Assembly (NCBI GenBank): GCA_020351995.1
Contig: CP070674.1
Location: 257,261 to 321,260 of the forward strand
Length of the DNA: 64,000 bases
DNA from: Candidatus Zixiibacteriota bacterium
GTDB taxonomy: Bacteria > Zixibacteria > MSB-5A5 > GN15 > FEB-12
Direction: 5' to 3'
Part shown: piece after piece, positions 43,647 through 52,219 of the stretch
How the letters are laid out: every line of letters begins with the position of its first letter
Position numbering within the stretch: the first letter of the stretch is position 1
Notes under the pieces: model-generated
Database searches by the model: none
What the model was told of the DNA's origin: nothing
What the model saw: only the letters and a program-made list of their open reading frames with translations
Made by a program: the position numbers and the translations under genes

Positions 43647-46343
43647 ATGGCCAAGAAGAAACTTCGCAAGAAAAGCAGAGCTGAACGAGGAAGATACAGT
43701 TCGTCAACGAAAGCGGGGAAACCGGAGTTCTCGGTAGCCGGACTGCTGAAGCAGATCGAGTTAAATCCCCGCGAAGTTGCCTTGCGCCTGACGCTGGCCG
43801 AATACTATCTCCGGCACGGGAGCGAGGAAAAGATCCTCGACACTTTGTCACCTGTGAAAGATGATTATCCCTTCGATGACACCGTTAACAGCAGGTTGTA
43901 CAACCGTCTCCTGGCGTTTGGATACGCCAATCAAGACAAGCTGATCGAAGCGGACGGTATCTGCAATCGCGGTTTGGAGGAAGAACCGAACAGCCTGGAT
44001 TATCATTTTATCCAGTGCTTCATTGCTCTCAGGTTGCGCGAATACAAAGCCGCCATCGAGCATGGTCAGAAGTATCTTTCGCTGGCGAAAGAATCCTCAG
44101 GCGGGGATTTGCCAGCCCTTGATTTTTCAGCGACCGATTCACATTTGAGTATGCTTCACAACCTGGTGGGCGCAGCGCATTATGAGATGTCACAATGGAG
44201 CGAGGCCCAGGCGGCGTTTGAGGCGGCGCTGCAATTCGACCCGGGTAATTATTTGCCGTATATAAACTTAGCAAAGATAGCCCGTCACCAGAGAGACATT
44301 AAAAAGGCTCGCGCGATAATTGCCGAAGGACTCAGCAAATGTCGTGACATTCAGGAACTGCGACTTCTGGACCATTCTCTGGAACAGAGTGCTACCATAT
44401 CGGTCTGCATGATCGTCAAGAACGAGGAGAAACTTCTGCCGGGTTGTCTGGAATCCGTTCGAGACTGGGTTGATGAAATTGTTATCGTTGATACCGGCTC
44501 TACCGATCGCACCGTGGAGATAGCGGAATCATTCGGTGCCAGGATTTTTCACCAGCTGTGGGAAGGGAATTTTTCCAAACATCGCAACTACTCGCTTGAG
44601 CAGGCCACCTGCGACTGGGTCTTCATTATTGACGCGGACGAACGGTTCGTGCAGGAGGATATCGCGGAAATTCGGCGCCTGATTAATCAGGACGAGGTAG
44701 GAATAATATCGATCAATGTGTACAACGTCTATGGCACCAATGAGGAGCTTCAAACCTTTCTGCCGTCGGTAAGATTCTGGAGAAGGCACCTGGATCTACG
44801 TTATGAGGGTATCGTGCACAACCTGTTGGAGCTCGGCATGGAGCACCCCGTGACTCGCTCCCGGGCCAGAATTAAGCACCTCGGGTACGATCTGGACAAG
44901 CAGAAGATGTCGCAGAAATTTGAGCGAACGAAGACCCTTCTGGAGAAACAGCTCGAAGAAAATCCGGATAATTACTTTGCCCTTTTCAATTACGCGCAAC
45001 TGCTGAAGAGCGAAGGTGGCGTGTTTTCAGCGAAGAATGCGCCTAAGGTGCTCGAGTCCGCCAAACGAGCGATAGAATTGACCGATCCCGATGACCGGAG
45101 CCAGCGACATATTCACCTGATGTGTCTGGATCAGGTGGCCTCGGCCAGTTTCTATCTTGGGGACTGTGACACGGCCCTTGAGTACGCACAGCGGGCCCTT
45201 GAGCTAAAGCCAAACTATCTGGACTCGCTGATGGTGAAAGCGTACGTATACGCCCAACGGGAAGATTGGGAGCGTGCCCGCGAGGCCTACCAGGAATATC
45301 TTGACGTTCAGGAGCGCTACGATCCGTCGACCGAGAAGGATTGCCTGATTCTAAGTCACGTGAACAATCGCGCCAGCGCCCACTACGGCCTGGCCCTTAT
45401 AGCGGAAATTCAGGGCGACCTTGAAACAGCCCGACAGCAATTGGAGAAGACCCTTGAGGAACGGCCCACATATCTTGAAGCTAATCTGCGGTTAGGAAAC
45501 ATCTTCCTTAAGGAAGGCGACTGTGAGAAGGCTCGTGAGCTTTTCTGCCGACAGTTGAGCCTGCCTTCGGGCAGAATGGATGCCGCTCTTGGTATGGCTA
45601 TCGCCTTCGAGAGAGCCGGGGAATTGGATAAGTCGGAAGAATTTTATAGCAAGGCGGTGGAACTAAGTGACGGCAAACCGGAGGCTCATCTTAAGTATGG
45701 TGGTTTCTTGATTAATCAGGGTCGTAGCGATGAAGCCGCGGAGCAATTTGACAAGGCAGTAAGTCTCGGCGGGGATTCGCGGTCAGTTCGACAAAAGCTG
45801 GCGGACCTGTATTTTGACGCGAGACAGTATTCTAAAGCCTGCGAAACCTATCTCGCCATTCTAGACCACCACGGCGCGGATGCGGAGACTCTGAACAATT
45901 TAGGTAATTCTTACTTCAGCCTGGGCCAATTTGAGCGGGCGGAAGAATATTACGCCAAGGCCCTTGATGTCGAGAAACCGCTCAATCTGACCTATCGCAA
46001 TCTCGGTCTGGCCCAGGCCAGGCTCGAGAAATACGCCGAAGCTGTCTCGGCCCTTTCACAATATGCCGCCAACCTCGACCAGGAGCCTGAGATTGTCAAG
46101 GTTCTGGCAGAATTACACGCTAAGACCGGGGACTACCCGGCAGCTCTGAGCCATTATGAGCAGTTTTTGAGTCGCTGCCCCTCGGATGTAAACGCTCTTT
46201 TTGGCCTATCCGAATGCTATCTCCATATGGGACATAGGGATTCGGCCACGCTCGGGTACAAGCGGGTGCTTGAGCTTGATCCGGATTTTGCCCCCGCCCA
46301 GAGTCGTCTCCAGAGCCTGCTTGAGCCTGTCGGCAAGGCTTGA
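43647..46343 (+). CDS. Large TPR protein with embedded GT2 glycosyltransferase domain
   Basis: 898 residues. A Lys/Arg-rich N terminus (1-25) and TPRs (about 30-235) precede a GT2 domain (about 249-410): TISVCMIVKNEEKLLPGCLE, VDTGSTDRT, and the metal-binding DADER at 329-333. More than ten further TPRs fill residues 430-890 (e.g. AEEYYAKALDVEKP). Eight bases after the previous transferase, so the two are an operon and probably work on the same acceptor. TPR-flanked GT2 proteins occur near flagellin in several phyla and some glycosylate it; here this is inferred from position. Confidence 0.78.
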   Translation: MAKKKLRKKSRAERGRYSSSTKAGKPEFSVAGLLKQIELNPREVALRLTLAEYYLRHGSEEKILDTLSPVKDDYPFDDTVNSRLYNRLLAFGYANQDKLIEADGICNRGLEEEPNSLDYHFIQCFIALRLREYKAAIEHGQKYLSLAKESSGGDLPALDFSATDSHLSMLHNLVGAAHYEMSQWSEAQAAFEAALQFDPGNYLPYINLAKIARHQRDIKKARAIIAEGLSKCRDIQELRLLDHSLEQSATISVCMIVKNEEKLLPGCLESVRDWVDEIVIVDTGSTDRTVEIAESFGARIFHQLWEGNFSKHRNYSLEQATCDWVFIIDADERFVQEDIAEIRRLINQDEVGIISINVYNVYGTNEELQTFLPSVRFWRRHLDLRYEGIVHNLLELGMEHPVTRSRARIKHLGYDLDKQKMSQKFERTKTLLEKQLEENPDNYFALFNYAQLLKSEGGVFSAKNAPKVLESAKRAIELTDPDDRSQRHIHLMCLDQVASASFYLGDCDTALEYAQRALELKPNYLDSLMVKAYVYAQREDWERAREAYQEYLDVQERYDPSTEKDCLILSHVNNRASAHYGLALIAEIQGDLETARQQLEKTLEERPTYLEANLRLGNIFLKEGDCEKARELFCRQLSLPSGRMDAALGMAIAFERAGELDKSEEFYSKAVELSDGKPEAHLKYGGFLINQGRSDEAAEQFDKAVSLGGDSRSVRQKLADLYFDARQYSKACETYLAILDHHGADAETLNNLGNSYFSLGQFERAEEYYAKALDVEKPLNLTYRNLGLAQARLEKYAEAVSALSQYAANLDQEPEIVKVLAELHAKTGDYPAALSHYEQFLSRCPSDVNALFGLSECYLHMGHRDSATLGYKRVLELDPDFAPAQSRLQSLLEPVGKA

Positions 46344-46384
46344 TCCTGCCATTGATTTCCATCCTGCAAGGTCATGATTGGCAG

Positions 46385-46411
46385 TAAAGTTGTCACACTT
46401 TATGCCGATTT
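46385..46411 (+). promoter_or_regulatory. Sigma-28 promoter of fliC
   Basis: TAAAGTTG (46385-46392), 11 bases, GCCGATTT (46404-46411). This matches TAAAGTTT-N11-GCCGATAA with three mismatches in all. It lies about 215 bases before the fliC ATG, giving a long leader. Confidence 0.8.
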
Positions 46412-46419
46412 AAATGGTA

Positions 46420-46627
46420 AGGAAAAATAACAGCTAAGAAAGGAGCTAATCCAACGCAACACTGAGTAAGGAGGATTAAATAACCGCTTACTGGACAGAG
46501 GCATTGATTGCCGAGTCTGTCGTTAAGAAGTTCACATGGGAAGTGATTCATTGTGTCGAACAAAGAAAACCAATGAAATACAAAACGGGGAAAGGAAACC
46601 CCACAATCTTCAAGGAGGAGATGACAC
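46420..46627 (+). promoter_or_regulatory. Flagellin mRNA leader with multiple GGA motifs (CsrA target candidate)
   Basis: The leader holds GGA at 46421, 46442, 46470, 46473, 46493, 46539, 46594, 46614 and 46617. At 46587-46602, GGGG-AAAGGAAA-CCCC puts one GGA in a hairpin loop, the preferred CsrA site, and AGCT-AAGAAAGG-AGCT at 46432-46447 is a second, weaker hairpin. The last two GGA are in the ribosome site AAGGAGGAG (46612-46620). AAGGAGG at 46469-46474 is ribosome-site-like but no start follows it. csrA and fliW are nearby. Confidence 0.55.
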
Positions 46628-48709
46628 ATGTCACTTCGCATTAACCACAACCTCGCAGCGCTCAACGCGAATCGTAATTTAAACGAGACGAATAGTGCGC
46701 TGACGAAGTCGATGCAGAGGTTGTCATCCGGTTACCGGATCAACCAGGGTGCCGATGACCCTGCCGGTCTGGTTATTTCCGAGCAGTTCCGGGCTCAGAT
46801 TGCCGGTCTGAACCGCGCGATTGCCAACTCGGAAGGATCGATCTCCATGATCCAGACCGCTGAAGGGGCGATCACCGAAATCAACAACCTGTTGGTCTCG
46901 ATGAGAGAACTGGCCATCCATGCCGCCAACGAAGGCTTCAACGATGCCGATCAGCTGGCTGCCGACCAGGCAGAAATCGACAATGCGATTACCACTATTG
47001 ATCGTATTGCGAAGAATACCCAGTTCGGCAGAAAGCCGCTTCTGGACGGCTCCAAGGACAATATCGCCACCATTACGTCGGCTAACAGTTCCGGCGTGAC
47101 CATCAAGAGATCATACCTCAGCGACGGTCAGCATTCGATCACGGCCACCAAGACGGCCGATCCGAGTGCCAAGCTGAACACGACCTCGCTGGGTCTCTCG
47201 CTGGCCAATACCGATGGCGATCCCTACAACCTGTCGGAAGGCATTCACTCGATCAATGTCCTTCAGGCTTCAAATTCAGCGATGAAGACGTCCGACGCAG
47301 TCGCGATGTCGGATGCCTGGGGTAACGGTCTTGAGATTGCCGCAGCCGCTACGGTGGCCGTGGTATCCTCATCCGCTTTGGCTGCCGCTACGGCAACCAA
47401 CGTGGGAACCTACTCCATCATTCTGAACTATCAGGAAAACGGCGAGTCCCCGACTGGTGACCAGACCCTCACGGTTGCTGTAGAACTCGGTGACAACACC
47501 TCCGACGTAGCCGCAAAAGTTCAGGCTCAGATAAACCTGAATTCGGCGCTGGCCGGAAAGGTTGTCTGCTCTGGAACCGACGGTAGCTTTCTGAACTTCA
47601 AGACGGCTAATCAGGGTGCCCAGTACTCGATTCAGTCGAAGGCTTCGTCCACCACGGCGACTGATGCTCAGTTCACTGTTGGCGTTGCCAACGACCGCGG
47701 CGCCTCAGCCAACATTATTGAAATGACCGTAAATACGGCCACCAATAGCGCGGCTGCGCGGATAGTTACCATGAACGCTTCCGTGTACAGCAACCTGGCT
47801 GACCTGGTGACCCGTCTCGACGAGGCTCTGGACACCGCTTTCGGCAAGGTTCAGGGTGACGCTACGATATCCGACGTTGATGCCATGGTATGGAACGACA
47901 ACATGATTCGGATGTACACCAACGATGAAGGTTCAGCGTACTCGGTGCAGGTCACCGCTGGTGCCGCCGGAACCGGTAACGTTCTCAACGTTCTGAATCT
48001 GACCGTTGATACTCTGGCCAACACCGGAACCGACGCTTTGATCGCGTTCGACGGCTATACCAATACTGTCGATATGGTCAAGTACGGTTCGACTTCCGAT
48101 ATCAGCTTGATCAACGCTTCTGACGGTGAAGCGGGACAGGGCAGAGTGGAGCTGACGGTGGCTACCGCTCCTAACGGTATCAATCTCGGCAACCTGTTGC
48201 TCGACGTATCGGCGGCCCGGTTTGACGTCCGTCTGGACGGCGGCCCGGCTAACTCAGTGATTGCCGGTATCGAAAGCACGATCTACAATGCTGATCGTTC
48301 TGAGTCCCTCAGGTTGCTCTATGACCTGACCTCTCAGGGCGGCACTGAGACGATCTATAACGTCGACCAGTCACTGGTCTTCCAGATCGGCGCCAACGTC
48401 GGTCAGACGGCCAGCATCGGCCTGCGTAACATGTCAGCCTCATCGCTCGGTACGGGCCTGGCTGAGAACATGTTCCGCTCGCTGGCTGATATCGATGTTA
48501 CGACCGTTCAGGGCGCCCAGGATGCTCAGTCGGTTATCGACGCGGCTATTAATGAGGTATCCACCACTCGTGGTACTCTGGGAAGCTTCCAGAAGAATAC
48601 TCTGGAGTCCAACCTGAGAAACCTCAGGATCGCCGCTCAGAACCTGACGGCTTCCGAGTCGCAGATTCGTGACACTGATATGGCATGGGAGATGTCAGAA
48701 TTCAACTAG
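46628..48709 (+). CDS. fliC: Flagellin, ended by an in-frame TAG before its conserved C-terminal helix
   Basis: 693 residues to the first stop. The N terminus SLRINHNLAALNANRNL, SSGYRINQGADDPAGL and AEGAITEINNLLVSMRELA are classical D0/D1 flagellin. A large variable middle (about 145-600) forms the exposed domains. The C-terminal D1 helix (LESNLRNLRIAAQNLTASES, then QIRDTDMAWEMSEFN) is interrupted by TAG at 48707-48709, exactly where flagellins continue with K/R-NQILLQAG. The same frame goes on to TAA at 48790 (see next entry), for a total of 720 codons. A truncated protein would lack the D0 C-terminal helix needed to polymerise and to bind FliS. The ribosome site AAGGAGGAG is excellent. A strong sigma-28 promoter suggests the gene is meant to be highly expressed. 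Confidence 0.9.
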   Translation: MSLRINHNLAALNANRNLNETNSALTKSMQRLSSGYRINQGADDPAGLVISEQFRAQIAGLNRAIANSEGSISMIQTAEGAITEINNLLVSMRELAIHAANEGFNDADQLAADQAEIDNAITTIDRIAKNTQFGRKPLLDGSKDNIATITSANSSGVTIKRSYLSDGQHSITATKTADPSAKLNTTSLGLSLANTDGDPYNLSEGIHSINVLQASNSAMKTSDAVAMSDAWGNGLEIAAAATVAVVSSSALAAATATNVGTYSIILNYQENGESPTGDQTLTVAVELGDNTSDVAAKVQAQINLNSALAGKVVCSGTDGSFLNFKTANQGAQYSIQSKASSTTATDAQFTVGVANDRGASANIIEMTVNTATNSAAARIVTMNASVYSNLADLVTRLDEALDTAFGKVQGDATISDVDAMVWNDNMIRMYTNDEGSAYSVQVTAGAAGTGNVLNVLNLTVDTLANTGTDALIAFDGYTNTVDMVKYGSTSDISLINASDGEAGQGRVELTVATAPNGINLGNLLLDVSAARFDVRLDGGPANSVIAGIESTIYNADRSESLRLLYDLTSQGGTETIYNVDQSLVFQIGANVGQTASIGLRNMSASSLGTGLAENMFRSLADIDVTTVQGAQDAQSVIDAAINEVSTTRGTLGSFQKNTLESNLRNLRIAAQNLTASESQIRDTDMAWEMSEFN

Positions 48710-48790
48710 TACCAGATTCTGGTTCAGGCCGGCTCAGCTATGTTGGCCCTGTCCTATCAGGTCCCGCTGGTGGTTCTGTCACTCTTGTAA
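48707..48790 (+). other. In-frame TAG and 26-codon continuation of flagellin D0 helix
   Basis: TAG (48707-48709) is followed in frame by codons for YQILVQAGSAMLALSYQV and PLVVLSLL, then TAA (48788-48790). This matches the standard flagellin end (NQILLQAGTAMLAQANxxPQxVLxLL) in phase and length. Only the TAG codon is out of place; an AAG, CAG or similar sense codon is one change away. A strong hairpin follows 14 bases after the TAA, as expected at the true end of the gene. Readthrough, a nonsense allele and an assembly error remain open. Confidence 0.85.
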
Positions 48791-48803
48791 GTCGTGATAG
48801 ATA

Positions 48804-48833
48804 ATTCGGGGGAGGCGTCAGCCTCCCCCGAAT
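48804..48833 (+). terminator. Strong hairpin after flagellin gene
   Basis: A perfect 13-pair stem, ATTCGGGGGAGGC with GCCTCCCCCGAAT, loop GTCA. No T tract follows, so it may serve as an mRNA 3' stabiliser as much as a terminator. Confidence 0.7.
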
Positions 48834-48891
48834 ACGATAAACAGTTCGAGTAATGATTGGACATTGATGTCACCGTATACAGGAGTATTGA

Positions 48892-51231
48892 ATGCCAGCC
48901 GCTAACTCCATCACCGGGCTTAATTCCGGTATCGACTACACTCAAATCATAGATGCGACCATAGAGTTCGAACGCACGAACGCCGTTCTGCTTGAATTGG
49001 AGCAGGCCGAAAAGCAGTCGATTATAACGGCCTATCAAGCTTTGCAGGCTAAGTTCCTGGCTCTGAGCGCGGAACTAAAGAAGCTCGCCAGGGTGAGCAC
49101 GTTTGAGAAGGGTTCGGTAAACGTCTCAGACGAATCGGTTCTGAGCGCCACCTCCAGCGGAAGGCTTGGCGACGGATCATATAATGTACAAGTTTTATCG
49201 CTGGCCCGAAATCACCAGCTTGCCAGCCAGGGCTTTACGGATTCGGCGGTGTCTTCTTTCGGTACCGGTACTATCAGTATCCGGGTTGGCGATGGCTCGG
49301 TGCGGACAGTGACAATAGACTCGTCCAACAACTCACTGGTGGGAATCAAGAAGGCCATCAATGACGCCGAGGTGGGTGTAACAGCATCGATAATAAACGA
49401 TGGTTCCGAATCCAATCCCTATCGTCTGATAATTACCGGTGACAGCACTGGCGCGGCCAACCGGGTGACAATCGAAGCGGATCTTACAGGTGGTAGCAAT
49501 CTCGATTTCACAAATTCTCACTTCGACGTACCCGAGACCCTGATGATGAGTTCCGGTTCGACTTCTCAGGTCTCGCTCGGTTCGATGGCGGCATATACAG
49601 GCGCGGAAAACAAAATTTACACGTTTACGGTTGCCGGCACCGGGGCTCAGACAATCGGCACCGATAACATTACGATTGACTGGACCGACGGCACTAACTC
49701 AGGGTCGATTGTCGTTACGCAGGCGGATACGGAAGTCGAGCTTGTTGGCGACGGTGCTGATGGCCTCACCCTGTCATTTTCGGCGGGTGTACTGACAGCT
49801 GGTGATACTTTTCAGATAGGCACTTTTTCTCCGCTCTTACAGCAAGCCTCGGATGCCAAAATAACACTCGGCTCCACTGGTGGCACAGGTTCGCCGATAA
49901 CGGTCACCTCGGATACCAACAGCTTCGAAGACTTGATCGGCGGGATTTCCCTTAACGTTTTCAAGGAAACGGCCCCGGGAGAGAGCGTTACCATAAGTAC
50001 CGGTATCGATATCACCAGTATCAAGGCACAGATTCAGACCTTTATCGATCGTTATAACGACGTCACGGAATACATCGACAATCAGAACAAGTATGATCAG
50101 GATGCCAGCAATGCCGGCGTTTTGTTCGGAGACGCCACCGTCTGGAGTATGCAAAACTCGCTTCGTTACGCGGCGGGCTCGACGATACCGGGGATCAGCG
50201 GTCAGTTCAACCAGCTTTATTCAATCGGTATTCGCACAAATGCCAGTGGCAAGCTGGTTATAGCCGACCCATCTCGACTCGACAATGCGCTGGAGAATAA
50301 TCTTGATGATGTTATCAGCCTTTTTGCCAGCGACGGTAGTTCTACCAGCTCTTTTATTGAATTCATATCTTCCACCGAGAAGACAGTCACCGGCACGGGA
50401 TTTCAGGTCGACATAACGCAGGCGGCGAGTCATGGGGCCTTTCAGGGCGCGGGCATAACCGACCCGGCAACATCGCCCATAAACCTCACGACCACCAATA
50501 ACCGACTCCGGTTAACGGTCGACGGTCTGACCTCCGATGAGATCATTCTAAGCACCGGTACTTATAGCACCACCGAGACACTGATTCGGGAAATTCAGGC
50601 GCAAATAGACAATGATTCCAAGCTGGGCAATCGTGACGTGACAGTCGAGTGGGTGTCAACGGGAGCGGAAACCGGTTATATCAACATAGTAAGTTCGACC
50701 TACGGCTCAAGCTCAAAGGTGGAGTTGGTGACCGAACAAACCAACAACGCGTACGCCATACTGGGGCTCTCCGGCGGCTCGACGATTGAAGGTCTTGACG
50801 TAGCCGGAACCATCAACGGCGAGGAAGCCGAAGGCACCGGCCAGACGTTGACGGGTAAAGAGGGTAACGCCACTACCGACGGCCTGAAAATCCTGGTCAC
50901 GCTTGACGAGTCACAGGTTATCTCCGGTGTCGATGCCACCATTACTATCACAAAGGGCATCGCGGCCCGGATGGCCGAATATGTGGACAGCGTGACCATG
51001 ACCGGTGACGGTACCTTTGACCGCCGGATCAGGTCCTACCAGAACCAGATTGACGCCTTGACGGAACGAATTGCCGATATCGACGAACTACTCGAGCTGC
51101 GGCGCCAAGCCCTGTATGAGCAGTTTTACCAGATGGAGCTTATCCTGGGCGAACTGAACGCCCAGAGTCAGTATCTCACGACACAGTTAAATTCTTTGAA
51201 TATGAATTGGAAGTTCAACCAGAAGGACTAA
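48892..51231 (+). CDS. fliD: Flagellar filament capping protein FliD
   Basis: 779 residues, larger than enteric FliD (about 470). N terminus ITGLNSGIDYTQIIDATIEFE and the coiled D0 stretch up to about residue 65, then the D1 part (VSDESVLSATSSGRLGDGSY). The C-terminal conserved domain includes QIQTFIDRYNDVTEYID and GIAARMAEYVDSVTMTGDG, RRIRSYQNQIDALTERIADID, and LGELNAQSQYLTTQLNSLN. The middle (about 200-330 and 480-690) is an expanded surface region, in keeping with the large flagellin and FlgL. FliD caps the filament and folds new flagellin. fliS follows. Confidence 0.94.
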   Translation: MPAANSITGLNSGIDYTQIIDATIEFERTNAVLLELEQAEKQSIITAYQALQAKFLALSAELKKLARVSTFEKGSVNVSDESVLSATSSGRLGDGSYNVQVLSLARNHQLASQGFTDSAVSSFGTGTISIRVGDGSVRTVTIDSSNNSLVGIKKAINDAEVGVTASIINDGSESNPYRLIITGDSTGAANRVTIEADLTGGSNLDFTNSHFDVPETLMMSSGSTSQVSLGSMAAYTGAENKIYTFTVAGTGAQTIGTDNITIDWTDGTNSGSIVVTQADTEVELVGDGADGLTLSFSAGVLTAGDTFQIGTFSPLLQQASDAKITLGSTGGTGSPITVTSDTNSFEDLIGGISLNVFKETAPGESVTISTGIDITSIKAQIQTFIDRYNDVTEYIDNQNKYDQDASNAGVLFGDATVWSMQNSLRYAAGSTIPGISGQFNQLYSIGIRTNASGKLVIADPSRLDNALENNLDDVISLFASDGSSTSSFIEFISSTEKTVTGTGFQVDITQAASHGAFQGAGITDPATSPINLTTTNNRLRLTVDGLTSDEIILSTGTYSTTETLIREIQAQIDNDSKLGNRDVTVEWVSTGAETGYINIVSSTYGSSSKVELVTEQTNNAYAILGLSGGSTIEGLDVAGTINGEEAEGTGQTLTGKEGNATTDGLKILVTLDESQVISGVDATITITKGIAARMAEYVDSVTMTGDGTFDRRIRSYQNQIDALTERIADIDELLELRRQALYEQFYQMELILGELNAQSQYLTTQLNSLNMNWKFNQKD

Positions 51232-51249
51232 CCCGATATAGGAGATCGT

Positions 51250-51684
51250 ATGAAGGAAGGTTTAGCGGCTTACCAAGAGACCGACATGCTCGGGAAATCT
51301 CAGCTTGATCTGGTAATTAAAGTCTACGATGGGGCTATCGAGGCCTACCGGGCTGCCCGCAAGGCGTACGAAGAAGAGGATAATGACAGTGGCTATGAGC
51401 AGCTTCAGAGAGCCAAGAGGTTCATAACTCACCTGTATACTACTCTAAATATGGAAGAGGGTGGCGCTATAGCAGAGCAGCTTGGTCGCATATACGCGTT
51501 TGTGATAAACCAGACCAGCGTGATCGAGGCCACCAAAGATCTGAAACAGATTGACGATAACGTAAATATACTGAATAATCTCCGTCTGGGTTGGGTGGGG
51601 CTAAAGGAACAGGCGCAGAACAACCAGGATTCTCAGCGATCCGAGGCCGACGAGGTCAAAGAACCGCTGGCAACAACCGGATGA
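51250..51684 (+). CDS. fliS: Flagellin chaperone FliS
   Basis: 144 residues. FliS holds the flagellin C-terminal helix until export. Marks: AAYQETDMLGKSQLDLVIKVYDGAIEAYRAA (in parts) and LYTTLNMEEGGAIAEQLGRIY. Its target is precisely the D0 helix that lies behind the TAG in fliC. A polar tail of about 25 residues follows the family core. It overlaps the next gene by four bases. Confidence 0.93.
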   Translation: MKEGLAAYQETDMLGKSQLDLVIKVYDGAIEAYRAARKAYEEEDNDSGYEQLQRAKRFITHLYTTLNMEEGGAIAEQLGRIYAFVINQTSVIEATKDLKQIDDNVNILNNLRLGWVGLKEQAQNNQDSQRSEADEVKEPLATTG

Positions 51685-52148
51685 CCATGGAACCAACGAA
51701 CCAGAACGCTATCACACTGCTGGAAAAAGAACTCGTGGCAGTTCTCAAAGAGGAGTACTCCTTTTACCAGTCGCTGTATGTCTTGCTCGACAAACAGAGA
51801 GACCTGATTCGATACGAAAAAGACGATAAGCTGCTGGATCTATTCGCTGAGGTAGAGCGCTGTCATCTGCGCATCCGGCAATCCGAAGAAAAGATTCGGG
51901 CCCTGCAGCAAAAGCACCCGCGGCTTTTTAAGTTGGCGGCCGTATCGCCGGATATCAGAAAGATCGTCAACAGTATTGTCACGCTGGTCAAGAAGAGCGC
52001 GGCACTGGTTGCTGAGAATGAAGAGTATATGAGAAACCGGCACGACCGGATTAAGGTCGAGCTCGATGAACTCAAGAACAGCCATAAGATAATGCAATAC
52101 ATTCAGACCGGGACGCCGTCGGCTCAGTTTGTCGATGGCAAGAGATAG
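51681..52148 (+). CDS. Small helical protein, FliT/FlgN-like export chaperone candidate
   Basis: 155 residues from the ATG at 51681 (the frame is open upstream inside fliS). Wholly helical and charged, with EKELVAVLKEEYSFYQSLYVLLDKQRDLI, a pattern (E..L..LL..Q...L) found in FlgN and FliT-type chaperones. Its place after fliD-fliS matches fliT in other bacteria. FliT binds FliD, so this is the natural guess; the sequence alone does not separate FliT from a second FlgN. It ends 71 bases before the flgM-like gene. Confidence 0.6.
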   Translation: MTMEPTNQNAITLLEKELVAVLKEEYSFYQSLYVLLDKQRDLIRYEKDDKLLDLFAEVERCHLRIRQSEEKIRALQQKHPRLFKLAAVSPDIRKIVNSIVTLVKKSAALVAENEEYMRNRHDRIKVELDELKNSHKIMQYIQTGTPSAQFVDGKR

Positions 52149-52219
52149 GAGTAAAGAGAGGTTCAGGCAAGGTAAGAAATTGTTGGTTGGATAATATAGG
52201 AATTAAGGAAGGTGCAGTG

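Noticed and set aside
48701-48715. EcoRI-like GAATTC next to SpeI-like ACTAGT around the fliC TAG, suggesting a cloning junction
   Set aside because: The frame continues with proper flagellin sequence on the far side, so there is no vector break; the adjacency is chance.
46628-48790. TAG as a sense codon throughout the genome
   Set aside because: Several well-bounded genes in the window (rpiB, nrdR, flgB, fliF) end in TAG at their expected lengths.
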